Shown here: piece after piece, positions 1-10,216 of the stretch
Position numbering within the stretch: position 1 is the first letter of the stretch
Layout of the letters: each line of letters opens with the position of its first letter
NCBI GenBank assembly: GCA_037176845.1
Contig: JAYKXP010000079.1
Coordinates: 186,001-250,000 of the forward strand
DNA: 64,000 nt
Source of the DNA: Paramarasmius palmivorus
Taxonomy: Eukaryota; Basidiomycota; Agaricomycetes; Agaricales; Marasmiaceae
Reading direction: 5' to 3'
The notes under the pieces: model-generated
Told to the model about the DNA's origin: nothing
What the model saw: only the letters and a program-made list of their open reading frames with translations
Databases searched by the model: none
Program-made: the position numbers and the translations under genes

Positions 1-468
1 GGAATCCGCCGCTTTCGCCTGGGATTGTCAAGACCGATATGGCTAGGTTTTTGGCCTTTGAACCTTGAACGAGGAACTCAATTGGCGCTTATGGCGATAT
101 CCACTGGCAATCGAGAAATGGACGAAGCTGGTACCCTAGGATCAGATACAGGTTGAACCCGAGGAAGGTCTCGGTATGTTATCTGTGCCGTAGAGTCTCA
201 TAGGCCGCATGCACCTCATGCACATGCGAATTTCCTGATAATTTCTAACCATGGAATTGTTTCTCTCGCAAGCACCTCCCGTTGCAGAGCGATATCAGAG
301 CAAGGGAATTCTTTGATTCGTACAGATATACATACATGGCTATGCTAAATAAAGGATCAAGTAACGGATAACACCGTCTTTGTTGAGCGAGTTTACGAAC
401 GACACAAAAACACGTCAACTTCACGATATGGTCTACCTTCTTGGCTGCCGACCAACCGATACATACTC
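1..468. other. no gene seen
   Basis: No reading frame here has coding character or convincing splice sites. It is the 3' flank of the interrupted F-box gene on the minus strand. Confidence 0.5.
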
Positions 469-666
469 TCAACCATCTGCTTCGACAATGTTCATTCCCT
501 GAGCAATTAAAGCGTCCAATTTCTCCCGTGATGATTCATTGGTGATCCTGCGGTTTAAAAACACGAAGCGTAAGCGACTCGCGCCATGGTTCCACCGGTG
601 TACCAGCACATCTGTCACAGTCGGGTCATCATAGGATGAGTTATTTTGAACCTGAGCGTTAACGAT
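469..666 (-). pseudogene. 3' part of F-box-like gene, severed by a transposon
   Basis: Minus-strand frame ending in a stop at 469-471. It encodes the last 65 residues of the F-box protein whose 5' part lies at 3517-4956. The tail, with motifs like RLRFVFLNRR and LIAQGMNIV, is the usual C-terminus of agaricomycete F-box/LRR-like proteins. Bases 660-666 (TAACGAT on the plus strand) are one copy of the 7-bp target duplication made by the element at 667-3509. Deleting the element and one TAACGAT copy puts this tail in frame with the 5' part and gives a protein of about 545 residues. The assignment as the missing tail rests on frame and family resemblance. Confidence 0.8.
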
Positions 667-960
667 CACCTTTGGTTCCCACCGTTGGCGTCTGATTAGA
701 CGCCACGAACAAATCGTTCGGGGCAATCAATCAGACGTCAAATTGGTGAAAAAGGCCGCACCTCGCAGCACCCCTCTACCGAACCCGCCGCACCTCTGGT
801 CTACACCTCAAGAATCTCCAAGTCGCACCAAAGGCCTCCTTCCCGTGACCATCACCGGCGCTTTCCAGACCTCGTCGTCCACGTCACCTTTCCAACCATA
901 TCAACCACCTTTCTCACACGCTCTCGTCATCGTCCCTTCGTCGCCGCGTCGTCGTCGCCC
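667..960 (+). repeat. left terminal inverted repeat of the F-box-gene insertion
   Basis: About 290 bp, inverted with respect to 3210-3509. Identity is near complete over the outer 80 bp and falls inward through small indels. Short open frames here read in Pro/Ser/Arg-rich low complexity and recur in the other arm, so I do not take them as genes. Confidence 0.85.
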
Positions 961-1280
961 TCATCAACAGCTGGGACAATGTTGGGATATGGTGAGGATA
1001 TGGATATATGGGTATATGGAGGACTGGGTACGTCTCAAACTATTCAAATACAGCTTCATATTAATCATTCTTGTCCAGGATTACGATTAGTTCTACCTAG
1101 GTACTACAAGACGTCGTCAATAAAACTTTTTTCCTCCATCGTACCAGCACTATGTCGTGAAGACGTGAAGACCGAGTTCGAATATCAGTATGACTACACC
1201 GCAACCCTTTCTTTCTCAGTTACAGTGCCCTTTGCTACGTTATGATGTAAACTGTCTATTGTTATATCAATGTAATATTA

Positions 1281-2012
1281 TTACAGTTCACCATTAATTA
1301 CAGCGCGATGAATGCTACTTTGGTACTTGAGCTTGCCCATCACATGTTTTTCCTCCAAGCAATCGTCATAGAAAGCTAGTTGTATGTCATCGATAGAGCT
1401 TGAAATGGAACGTGTTCGGTGGATAACGGCCTCTACCTCGGTGTAGTATAGTCCATTGCCGTATTGCTCTAACAGAGTACTCGACAAACGGTTCAATTCT
1501 GCAATCATGTTGTCGAAGAGGCAACCAGGTGATTCAAGAGGGGACGGCGCAGTGCGAGGGCCCGCAACCCATGCACGATAGTCTTGATACAGAGACTCGA
1601 GGTATTCAGTTGGTGACACAACGGTTATCTTGCAGATAGACTGAGCCAATTCACGGACACGATGGATTGGATGGCTATAGGAGTATTGATGAGGATTGTG
1701 TACTTGGAATAGAATGTATGGGTAGCGCACCTTTGCCAAGTTGAACCCCGTCTCTGCTCCTGCTGCTCAATCGTATGCTTTTCCAACTCTGTCCGGGCTT
1801 TTGATAGGTTTTGTTGTCTAGAAGAAATACTCAGGGAAGATTCATAGAGTATTGCAAATATCCACATACCGTTCAAGCTCCAGTTGTTGTTGTCTCAACT
1901 CTCTTCGCTTCGCGTTAATTGTATTCTTGTTTTTGGCGTAATGACGAGCTGCTTTAAGTCGATCGGCTTTGCATCTGGCTTCTTTGGTGGTATATGTTTT
2001 CTTTCTGGGCAT
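1281..2012 (-). CDS. small protein with bZIP-like basic N-terminus, transposon cargo
   Basis: Three exons predicted. Exon 1 starts at ATG 2012 and ends at 1870. The first intron (GTATGT...TTCTAG) joins it to an exon continuing a heptad-like Gln/Glu/Leu stretch. A second intron (GTGCGC...CTATAG) leads to the last exon, with stop at 1281. The product is about 215 residues. Residues 1-50 are strongly basic (MPRKKTYTTKEAR, then KADRLKAARHYAKNK), followed by a probable coiled coil to about residue 75 and a C-terminal region without a recognised motif. Similar basic-headed small proteins occur as hypothetical proteins in agaricomycetes. Function unknown; DNA binding is inferred from composition. 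It is the only gene inside the TIR element, so it may be cargo or a transposition accessory factor. Confidence 0.6.
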
Positions 2013-3209
2013 ATAGTGCAAAGAGAGTGGAAGAGTGGGCGAGGTGAGGTGAGACGATAACGGTACGAGTGAAAGAGTGCAAGATATACTACTGCGTAAA
2101 GTCATCAGCTTTGGTAAATTCACTGGATGGTCTTACCGATTCAAATAACACCAATTTTGAGTATGTTGTTCGGATGGTACCTTAAAGCTATTATCCAGAG
2201 TCTCGCAGTCTGAAATTGAGTATCAGACACTACAGAATTTTTTCGAGTATTTTTCGATGAATAAATGAGTGATTTCCGCGGGCGCTCAGTGGGCGTCAGT
2301 ACAGCTTGTAGCACACAAGATTCAGCCGTCGATTAGAAAACACAACTTGAGCATCGTATTGGGTTACATCTTACATAAAAGCTACTAATAGAACATACAA
2401 TAGTATCTTATATATGATATACAAAGTGAATAAGAGTCGGGAACGATGTTGAGATTGATGTCGAGCACGCACATCGACTTGTGGATGACCTGGGTGATAG
2501 GACTCAGCTTGGGACTAGGCAGAGCAAGATTGTGGTGACGAACCGTACACAATTCCGCCTGGAGTGTCTTGGGTATCGACTACTGAGCATAAATGCTCAA
2601 TTGAGGATAGTGAGAGATGGTGTCGATTCAAATTTGTTATCAAGCGCTTGGGCAACTTGGGCTTGCGATGGTAAATAGGTGCTGGGATCTGAAACTGGAG
2701 ATGGTCAACAAGGTGAACATATGATTGGGATAGACACACTGCACCTGCAGCCCAGTCCCGTCTCGGTGTACTATGTTCTTGTTGTAAAGGCTGGAGATTC
2801 CGGGTGATTCATATGTCGAAGAAACACGTCTAGTTGATCGAAGCCTCTTGCGCCCTGTAACTTATCGCTAAGGAGGGTTAGCATAGCTTAGTGTCATAGG
2901 GACAAGACACGCACCTTGGATCTGATTTTCACATTCCTCTTTTCCTTCGTACCTCTTGAGAGCCCTCAACAATCGTCGCCAGAGCTCGTTGGAGCTTGTT
3001 GTCTCATTTTTCCACCCACACTGTCACCCTTCCCCGAGATACTAGCTGACTTTGAGGTATGTTGCGAGACACACTTTGAGGTATATTGCGAGAAGTGCAG
3101 TGAGAAAAAAAGGACTAGGGCAGGGCGTATGAGGCTGAATTTTTTTTGGTTCTTGGAAGAATAATAGAACGTACCTCAGGAAATTTTGACTGAGCTATAC
3201 TGACTGAGC

Positions 3210-3509
3210 GACACCAAACGACGACGCGGACGACAGCAGGATGGTGACGAGAGCGTGTGAGAAAGGCCGTTGATGTCGGTGGGGTAGTTGAAGGTGACGT
3301 GGACGACGAGGTCCGGGAAGCGCCGATGGTGGTCACGGGGAGGCCGCTTTGCGACTTGAAAATTCTTAAGGTGTGGACAGAGGTGCGGCGGGTTCGGTAG
3401 AGAGGTGCTGCGAGGTGCGGCCTTTTTCACCGATTTGACGTCTGATTGATTGCCCCGAACGATTTGTTCGTGGCGTCTAATCAGACGCCAACGGTGGGAA
3501 CCAAAGGTG
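3210..3509 (-). repeat. right terminal inverted repeat of the F-box-gene insertion
   Basis: Inverted partner of 667-960. It supplies the 11 foreign codons and the premature stop that now end the F-box reading frame at 3481. Confidence 0.85.
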
Positions 3510-4956
3510 TAACGATGGTCAGCGACTCGAGGTTTGGGACCACTGGTGATGAGAAGGCTGATATGTGGCTATTCCCTGCGCCTTCGAAGAAACCTATTCT
3601 GAGAATCTTCAGATCAGGCAAGGCGGATAACACTTGATGCAGTGTTTCTGGAGATAAAGAACGGGCCTGAGGAATCATCAAAACGGCCAGTTTGCAATTT
3701 GACCGTTTCAGTAACGAGAGTAATTCACTCCAGCCAGCGAATGGAGACATGATCTGGAGATGTGACAATCTGGGCGTTGAAATTCCTTCCAGGAATATAT
3801 ATAGAGGTATTACACTGACAGCTTCCCCCGGGGTGGAAAGACCTGCGGAATAGCACCCTACTGTCAAAGAAGTAACGCATGTCTCTATCTTTTCCGACGT
3901 CAATGTCGTGGACTCCACGTTCGATACCGAGAATCTGGAGTCGAAGTATATGTCAAAAACTTTGACGCTCGATAATTCTTTGATCATAGCTCGTAGCTTT
4001 TCGGAGTCTGTAGGTGAACCTGGCCTAAACCGACGCCGTCTGAAGTTAAAGTGTTGGATCTGATGCCATGGTAGTGTGTATGAAGTGAACGTGTGCAAGC
4101 AAATGGACCTCAAACGGGGGGCGAACTCGAAGTAGTTGGCTGCGTCGCCCGTCTGACATTCGTGCCATTCAATGATCAACTTCTCTAACTGGGGAAGGAG
4201 GCCTCGAGTTGAAGACAAACGCCGAAGACTTTCGGGGTAGCCTTTCAGGCGCAAATATTTCCATCTCTGCGAGCAAGCGCATACGAGGAATAACAGCGGG
4301 TGAACATCGATTAAGATGTCCGATGTGATCTGTGCACCAGTAAGCGATACATTCAATGGAACATTCTGTGAACGATGAAGCTGTAAGCCAAGGCGGTGGG
4401 CATCGGCAGAGATTGATTGTCGCGAGATGATTTCTGTGGTGCCTTGTCGAATCACCAAGGATACTTTATCCCAGAGATTTGGTGTGGATAATGCAACGTT
4501 TCTCCAGTTTCGTGAGATTTGCCCCAGTACCCAAGGCATCTGGGATGGCACCAAAGAGTTCTCTTCTTGTCCCACACCTCCACCTGGCATGCAAAATGTA
4601 AAGAGGCGCTGCGGATCCAGGCAAAACGTAAAAAGGTGCTGTAGAACCTCTACGGGAGCCTTGCGGACTGGGTGTAGAATGAGCTTATATTTCCCTACAA
4701 TTCCTTCAAGCCGCCTCTTCTCCTCCTGCAACAAAGAGATCGTTGCCTCCAGTCGATCAAGCCGAATCTTCGCCGCCTCCCATTCTTTCTTGTAGCCATC
4801 GGCTTTGTCTGGATAACCGTTATGACGAACAGTTTCGTTGTACAGATCATCTGGAACTCCCCGGATGATGTTCCTCGATATCTCCACATCAGCTTTACAT
4901 GTTGCACAACAGCTGGAATCGAGCGAAGTTGACGAATTGAATCTTTGGGAGGACAT
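3481..4956 (-). CDS. F-box-like protein, 5' part, truncated by transposon
   Basis: Single-exon frame from ATG 4956. Residues 1-60 contain a CxxC and a linker, then a coiled coil (about 55-95, ending in ISLLQEEKRRLEGIVGKYK). The agaricomycete F-box-like motif follows (about 98-120, HPVRKAPVEVLQHLFTFC), then LRR-like material. F-box proteins act as substrate adaptors of SCF ubiquitin ligases. True host coding ends at 3517. The 11 codons after the first TSD copy are transposon terminal repeat and end in a stop, giving 491 residues where the uninterrupted gene would give about 545. The lost tail lies at 469-659. Whether the shortened protein works is unknown. Confidence 0.8.
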   Translation of the reverse strand: MSSQRFNSSTSLDSSCCATCKADVEISRNIIRGVPDDLYNETVRHNGYPDKADGYKKEWEAAKIRLDRLEATISLLQEEKRRLEGIVGKYKLILHPVRKAPVEVLQHLFTFCLDPQRLFTFCMPGGGVGQEENSLVPSQMPWVLGQISRNWRNVALSTPNLWDKVSLVIRQGTTEIISRQSISADAHRLGLQLHRSQNVPLNVSLTGAQITSDILIDVHPLLFLVCACSQRWKYLRLKGYPESLRRLSSTRGLLPQLEKLIIEWHECQTGDAANYFEFAPRLRSICLHTFTSYTLPWHQIQHFNFRRRRFRPGSPTDSEKLRAMIKELSSVKVFDIYFDSRFSVSNVESTTLTSEKIETCVTSLTVGCYSAGLSTPGEAVSVIPLYIFLEGISTPRLSHLQIMSPFAGWSELLSLLKRSNCKLAVLMIPQARSLSPETLHQVLSALPDLKILRIGFFEGAGNSHISAFSSPVVPNLESLTIVTPLVPTVGV

Positions 4957-5845
4957 GATAGAGGTCCTAAGTAATATTGATTCATTGATTAAAGCATATT
5001 ATTGGCATCGAACGGGTTACCTGAGCCGCGTGTGTTGGGTGAGGAGAGAAGAGAGCTGAGCGTGCGAAAAATTGCTAACGTTATTGTCCAAGTCAACTGT
5101 TTTATACTTCTTGTTCTTCCAGGATTTCTCTGGCGTCTTGAATCCGCTGAATCCGCTTCAACAACTCGGACAGTGACTCAGACGAGGATTTGTTTGTGTT
5201 AGTTGATGAATCATGATGAGGATGAGGACAGGTGGCGGAAATTGGGGATGGGCAAGGCCTGGAGACTCCCCCGGCATATAATAATACCGAGATGTTGACG
5301 AGTCAGGCCGGGGAACTCGATGCAAACTCGATGGGAGTTGGACAAAACAAGATGAACCAGGGACTGGCGAGGCAGAGTCAGAACAAGGGATCGTTCTCAA
5401 GTTTGGTACATTCACCGGGCCGTTATTAGCGCACTACTCACGGAAAACGCGGAAGTAACACTTACTTCCGACGAACCTTCGTGTTCCACTGCCGACAATC
5501 ATAAAGATCTTCAGACACGTCCTCGGTACCGAAATCAAGCTGCGGTTCAACGCGAGAACATACCAGAACTTTCTCAATTTCCAGATCCCTGCTGCGGTTC
5601 AAGTTCATGTCCTCAAACTCACAGAAAAACACACGCGTCTTTGTCAACCTCTAGATCCCCGCGTTCAGATCCTATCCAAAAACGCAGCCCATATACCCAA
5701 ATAAGTAGGTGTTCCTGTTGTTTCCCTTTCCTTCTTTCTTCCTGGCCCTTCCTGCTTCTCATTCTCCTTCACGCCCATTCTCCTTCACACCGCATCACCC
5801 ATTTATTTTTACACTCTACATAAGATGCTAACCGGGCCCAAACAG
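4957..5845. other. upstream region, no gene seen
   Basis: 5' flank of the minus-strand F-box gene. The short frames on both strands have no family resemblance or splice logic. Confidence 0.5.
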
Positions 5846-5921
5846 AGATGGCTCTTACTATTACTTTAACCCTGACGGGTCGAAGTACTATAACGATTGC
5901 AAAGGGAATGCCAAGTACACG
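5846..5921 (+). pseudogene. relic of last exon of the small Tyr-rich protein family
   Basis: After an AACAG acceptor-like site the plus strand reads GSYYYFNPDGSKYYND. This parallels the third exon of the intact genes at 15787 (GSYYYANPNGSTYYSD) and 30592. No matching exon 1 or 2 could be found upstream, and the frame runs into purine-rich repeats. It is therefore an isolated exon remnant. Confidence 0.6.
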
Positions 5922-5934
5922 GGAAGAATGGGAA

Positions 5935-6032
5935 AGGGGAGAAACATGGTGGGAAGAAAATTGGTAGGAAAAGGAAAATCGGTTGGAAGAGGAAAATTGA
6001 TGGGAAGAGGAAAATTGGTGCCAGTGGGAACT
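5935..6032 (+). repeat. purine-rich tandem repeat
   Basis: Imperfect units of about 17 bp of the type GGGAAGAGGAAAATTGRT, repeated about four to five times. It lies directly after the decayed Tyr-rich exon. Confidence 0.6.
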
Positions 6033-6935
6033 TGAGGAAGTACATAGAGAGAATCTGATTGTTGCTCAACGCGACGCACATGTGATCAATGACGTCACGC
6101 GTTGTGTCGCGCCTAGATTTTCTTTGTCTGCTTGATTTCTTGCTTCTATGCTTTGCTTTGCTTTTATAGAGGGAGTAATACACGAGCTCCTATTCAACTT
6201 CAAGTGTTCCACACCGTTCGAATATCAGAGCTACGAACAGCTGAGACTACCATGTCAGATATCAATATATCACGACTCAGAGATGGCCAGTCTTGTAGGA
6301 TGTCTGCGACCTGGAAATCAGAAATTGTATAAACTCTGAGTTTGCCAGAGTAGATAAGTAGAGTTGAAACGTTGAAGGCTGTTGAAGGAGCATCGTTAGT
6401 CGGGGGCCAAGTGATGACCGTGGAAAAAGCAAACGTCAGTGTTTGGCCACTGCCAGCGCTCTTCCACAAAACATCTTCCTGCAGTTATTCAAATCGAAGC
6501 ATACTTGCCTCGTCCATGGCGTCGAAGGGCACCACATCGCAGGAAAAGATGCAATATTCTTGAGCTCTCAGATACCAAATCATTTTCGCGGAAGGCGTCG
6601 CAGAGGAGGAGGAGAGTATTGGCACGAGAGCGGAAAACAAAAGTACGTCTGCTGTCCCTTGTTGTCGATGCCGAGGACTGACGGCTTGATAGTTATTGTG
6701 GCACATGCGCAGTCTACGCTTGGACCAACGGAAAATAAGACGTCTGCTAGCGGCTGATCAAAATTGTGGCCAAAGCAATCTGCTTTTTTGTTTTCCGTTC
6801 GTTTATAAAGCGCTATGTTTCTCCTCGTTCGCCCCATTATTTTCTGCCATTAATACTCGACTACTACAAAGGTGCTATTTGCTGCCTATCGTCTCGATTT
6901 CACTCAACTCATCTCACGTTTCAGGTATTGACGAC
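6033..6935. other. region upstream of the Crinkler-like gene, no gene seen
   Basis: Open frames here lack coding character. An acceptor-like CAG at 6922-6924, 11 bp before the start codon, hints at a 5' UTR intron. Confidence 0.45.
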
Positions 6936-9900
6936 ATGACCGTCGACGTTGCTGCTCAGTTTCTCGTCTGGTACTTCGAAAACGTACGACAAGAAGACAA
7001 GGAATCCGTTCCTTCGCTTTCAGACTGCAAACTTATTCTAAACGACAACCCCGACCTTTACGCTACGCTCAAAGACGCCCAAACCACGCAGGACTTCTCG
7101 GAGCTGGATAAATCCGGTACGTGTGCAGCCAGCCTCCAACCGTCGATCTGGCTAATCATTTCTTCCACAGATCTACTGCACAAGCATCGGCTTAACTGGT
7201 GTTCACATTTCGAAACAGTTCGTCGAATCCTCGCAGGACTTGGCTCTACAGGAACTATGCCACTACTTGTGAACGGAAAACCGTGGCTCGCACATGGGTT
7301 CTGGTTCCCAACTCCAGACGTCCCCTCCGGACCCTACCCGCCAACACCCCACAACGAGCAAGTCGTGGAATATATCAAATCTCTACAGATACCCCTCACT
7401 CAAGTCGATCCTGTCCCCAGACTCCCTGATCTGGCTGTACACAATCTCGGTTCTTTTCGCGAGGATCCGGTCTTGCTGAACAGGATACAGAACATCTTCC
7501 GTGATACTTCAAATACGTGAGTCCTTAATCCGAGTTTGTGTTTCGTTTTGATGCTCATGCAATACCCTTGAAGGTTCTTGGTGAACGTAGCCGGCTCTGG
7601 GAAGTCCAGGCTCCTTTACGAAGGACTCTGTATCCGATGGGGATTGTTCTTCTCTGCCCACCAAGCTCCTCATGTCAAACCGTTGACAATCTGCGACCTC
7701 CATTGTCTCGTGTATGACTGTAACTGGGAAGCAGTGAAACCGTTGGAAGAACATGACGGATGGACGAGGTCCTTACCCCAGGAAGGCTACACCTTCGCTT
7801 TGGAGACGAACATCAAAATCGCTCATCGGTGTTTTAGTCAAGTCCTCCTGGCGCGTCTTTTGGTTTTGCGGGAGTTCATGCGGAATGTTGGTTCAGGCCG
7901 AGGACTCGAGAAGAGTTGGCTTGAGATGCAGCTTCATCAGCCGGACGAACGGCCCATAGAGAGCCTGCTTGCGGCTCTTCAACGGGTGCCGGTGGATGAC
8001 AGAATCATCAACGAAGCTATTGCCTACCATCTAGCGGAAATCTTCGCAACTCTGGATATTCCAGCCGGAGAAAGGTTTTACATCGTTCTGGATCAAGCAG
8101 AGGCGGTTACGCATCAGTGGTACTGGTTTTCTCATCATCATGCGTTTAGGGATCAAGCACGAGATGGGGAGACGTATCCTATTCTCAAGGAGATATTGCG
8201 TTGTTGGCATGCGCATGTGAAGGATTACCCTGTTTCGTTTGTCGTTTCTGGGAGAGAGATACCAAGGCAGTTTTATACTGGCGAGGGATGGGAGAGCTAC
8301 CAGTGGACGTCCAATACGGGGTGTTTTAATGGTGGTGAGGACCAGAGAAGGTATCTCGCAAGGTACCTCTCACCAGATATGGCTGCGCTGGAAAGAGACA
8401 AGTTTTTGGATCAAGCGTGTAAATTGCTTCCTGGCCGGTGTGTACTCTTCTCTCTGCTCGTTTCTGATATTCTCATCATCAATCGACGTTCAGGTATCGC
8501 ATCACAGCCAACTTTTTGGCTTTTATGCTTTCGAAAGGATATCGAGAACCATGCGACAAGCTCTTGCATGAGTACGTTTTCACACCTTGGGATGGGAGAT
8601 GGGATTCGGAAGATCCCATGGAGCATGATTACGACCCGAGCGATAGCAGGATCTACGGTGTGTTCTGTCCTCGTGTTCTAGGCAAGGTTGATACTGATAA
8701 ATGCATCATCATTCTAGAGCCCGGTGTCGTCTCAGACATCCATTACACACTCCTCCATACGTTATGTTTCGCACAGGGTCCTTCATGCACCAACATCAAG
8801 CTAATTACGGACGGCTCTGCTCGCTTCACCGATGCTAACATGTCCACCATCGCCATTGACGAGATCCCCATAATCAGCCGCGCAGCGTATTGGTTCAACC
8901 TGGGCGACGCCGGTTTCTCCTCGGCTTATTATGATAAAACCAGATCGCTCACCGACATCGAGCACTTCACGCAGAAAATCATGCCAGGTAGTCTCCGGAA
9001 AGGCTTGGAGATGGATCATCACGCCACTTGTCACATCGCAGTCTGCATCGCGGTGCTGTTCGAACGTCCGACGCGGATGTGGGATTTGTTTTCATTTCCT
9101 GTTCCTCCTCCAACTTGGGCTCAACAGGCCGGTTGGATCGTGACTCGACGAAGACGAACTGGTACCACAGCCAAAGGAGATACTATTCGGGTATCGCCGT
9201 TCTACTTTTCCAAGCGGACTCATCGAGAGCTCATTACGCGCGCCCATAGCCTATCTGAGCTCGCTGCTTGGGTAGAAGGCACAGGGAAAGACACCCCTTT
9301 ATGTCTTTACCCCACCAATTCGGGCGAGATTCTCATGTTTTGCATGCAAGTCCGGGATGGTCGGTTGGCTTGGGTCTTCTTGAAGGTGCCAACGCAGTTT
9401 AGTGGAGGTGAGATGTCACCGTCGGATTTGGCTCAATGTTATGATTCTATGGATCCTGAAGTGTTATTTGCTGATCTCAAGGTGTGTTCTCTTGGCTCTG
9501 CTGATACAGGACTTGAGATTAATGAACGTTTTGTGCATAGAGTGACGACCCGGATATCCCAGCTCTTCTGAGGGCCTTGCCTCAAAAATGCCTCAATACT
9601 GGGCCGTATGGGCTTCTTCGCGTCGTCGTTCCTTTCAATGCCAAAATCGATATCAATGAATCAGGCTTCTCAGGAAACCGAGGTTCGGTTGCGTTGCTGA
9701 GTACAGACGTTTTACAGAGCTATGTCAAGAAGGGAGAGGTACAAGAGAGGGTCATGGCACAAAATGTGCTGTTTGCGTTGACGGGTCAACGTCCGTCGTA
9801 CAGCGACAACGACATCTTTTATAACCGCGTTCTTTGGCAGAGGAAAGATGAGCCCATTGCACCTCAGCCCTCACCAGCGATCACGAAGCGCAAGATGGCT

Positions 9901-10005
9901 GTGAACACGTCGAAGAAGCGACGGTCAGCGACAGCAAACGAGCTGTCAGGGCAGGTAGGTGATGACTCTGAACCTGTGTCAAAGAGGTTGAGATCAAGGA
10001 GTTGA
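6936..10005 (+). CDS. Crinkler-like P-loop protein with C-terminal basic tail
   Basis: Five exons (6936-7116, 7171-7516, 7574-8437, 8494-9481, 9541-10005) splice in frame to 947 residues. All introns are GT-AG and 54-59 bp long. A Walker A-like AGSGKSRLLYEGLC lies near residue 182 and a Walker B-like FYIVLDQAE near 345. The region RYLARYLSPDM and what follows match a large basidiomycete family often labelled Crinkler-type/P-loop. The last 45 residues hold two basic clusters (KRKM...KKRRS and SKRLRSRS), likely nuclear localisation signals. Intron 1 is 54 bp and open, so retention would not break the frame. Intron 4 is needed to avoid an early stop at 9571. Function unknown; the Crinkler link is by family resemblance. 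Confidence 0.65.
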
Positions 10006-10216
10006 GCGTCATGTACACACTTGGATATGTAGGCAACAATGTAATGAAATGAGATTTATTAGAAGAAGCTCGCGATTGTGTGCATCGTTACGAGTACATC
10101 CTATATGGTAAAGTTGTCCGGCTTCCATTATAAGTGCCAATTCTTCCTGCAAACTGCAATTATGTAACTTCTCTGACTACATTTGAAGTTGATGCTTTCG
10201 CGTCATCTGCAATAAG

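Larger units (their letters stand above)
667..3509. mobile_element. 2,843-bp TIR transposon inserted in an F-box gene
   Basis: The ends are inverted repeats starting CACCTTTGGTTCCCACCGTT. They are nearly identical for the first 80 bp and recognisable for about 290 bp (667-960 against 3509-3210). Exact 7-bp direct repeats TAACGAT flank it at 660-666 and 3510-3516, as expected of DNA-transposon insertion. Near each end lies a short near-perfect palindrome (GGCGTCTGATTAGACGCC). The interior holds one three-exon gene (1281-2012, minus) with no recognisable transposase. About 1.2 kb (2013-3209) shows no coding signal. Superfamily not assigned. It shares the 7-bp duplication length and a 5' CA end with the KDZ-related elements elsewhere in the window, but its termini are otherwise unlike theirs. 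Confidence 0.9.

Noticed and set aside
743..1245. Open frames of 115 and 88 codons
   Set aside because: The first lies in the terminal inverted repeat, recurs in the other arm, and is low-complexity Pro/Ser/Arg; neither has splice or family support.
9482..9571. Stop of the Crinkler-like gene at 9571
   Set aside because: A 59-bp GT-AG intron (9482-9540) removes this stop and joins DLK to SDDPDIPALL, which fits the family.
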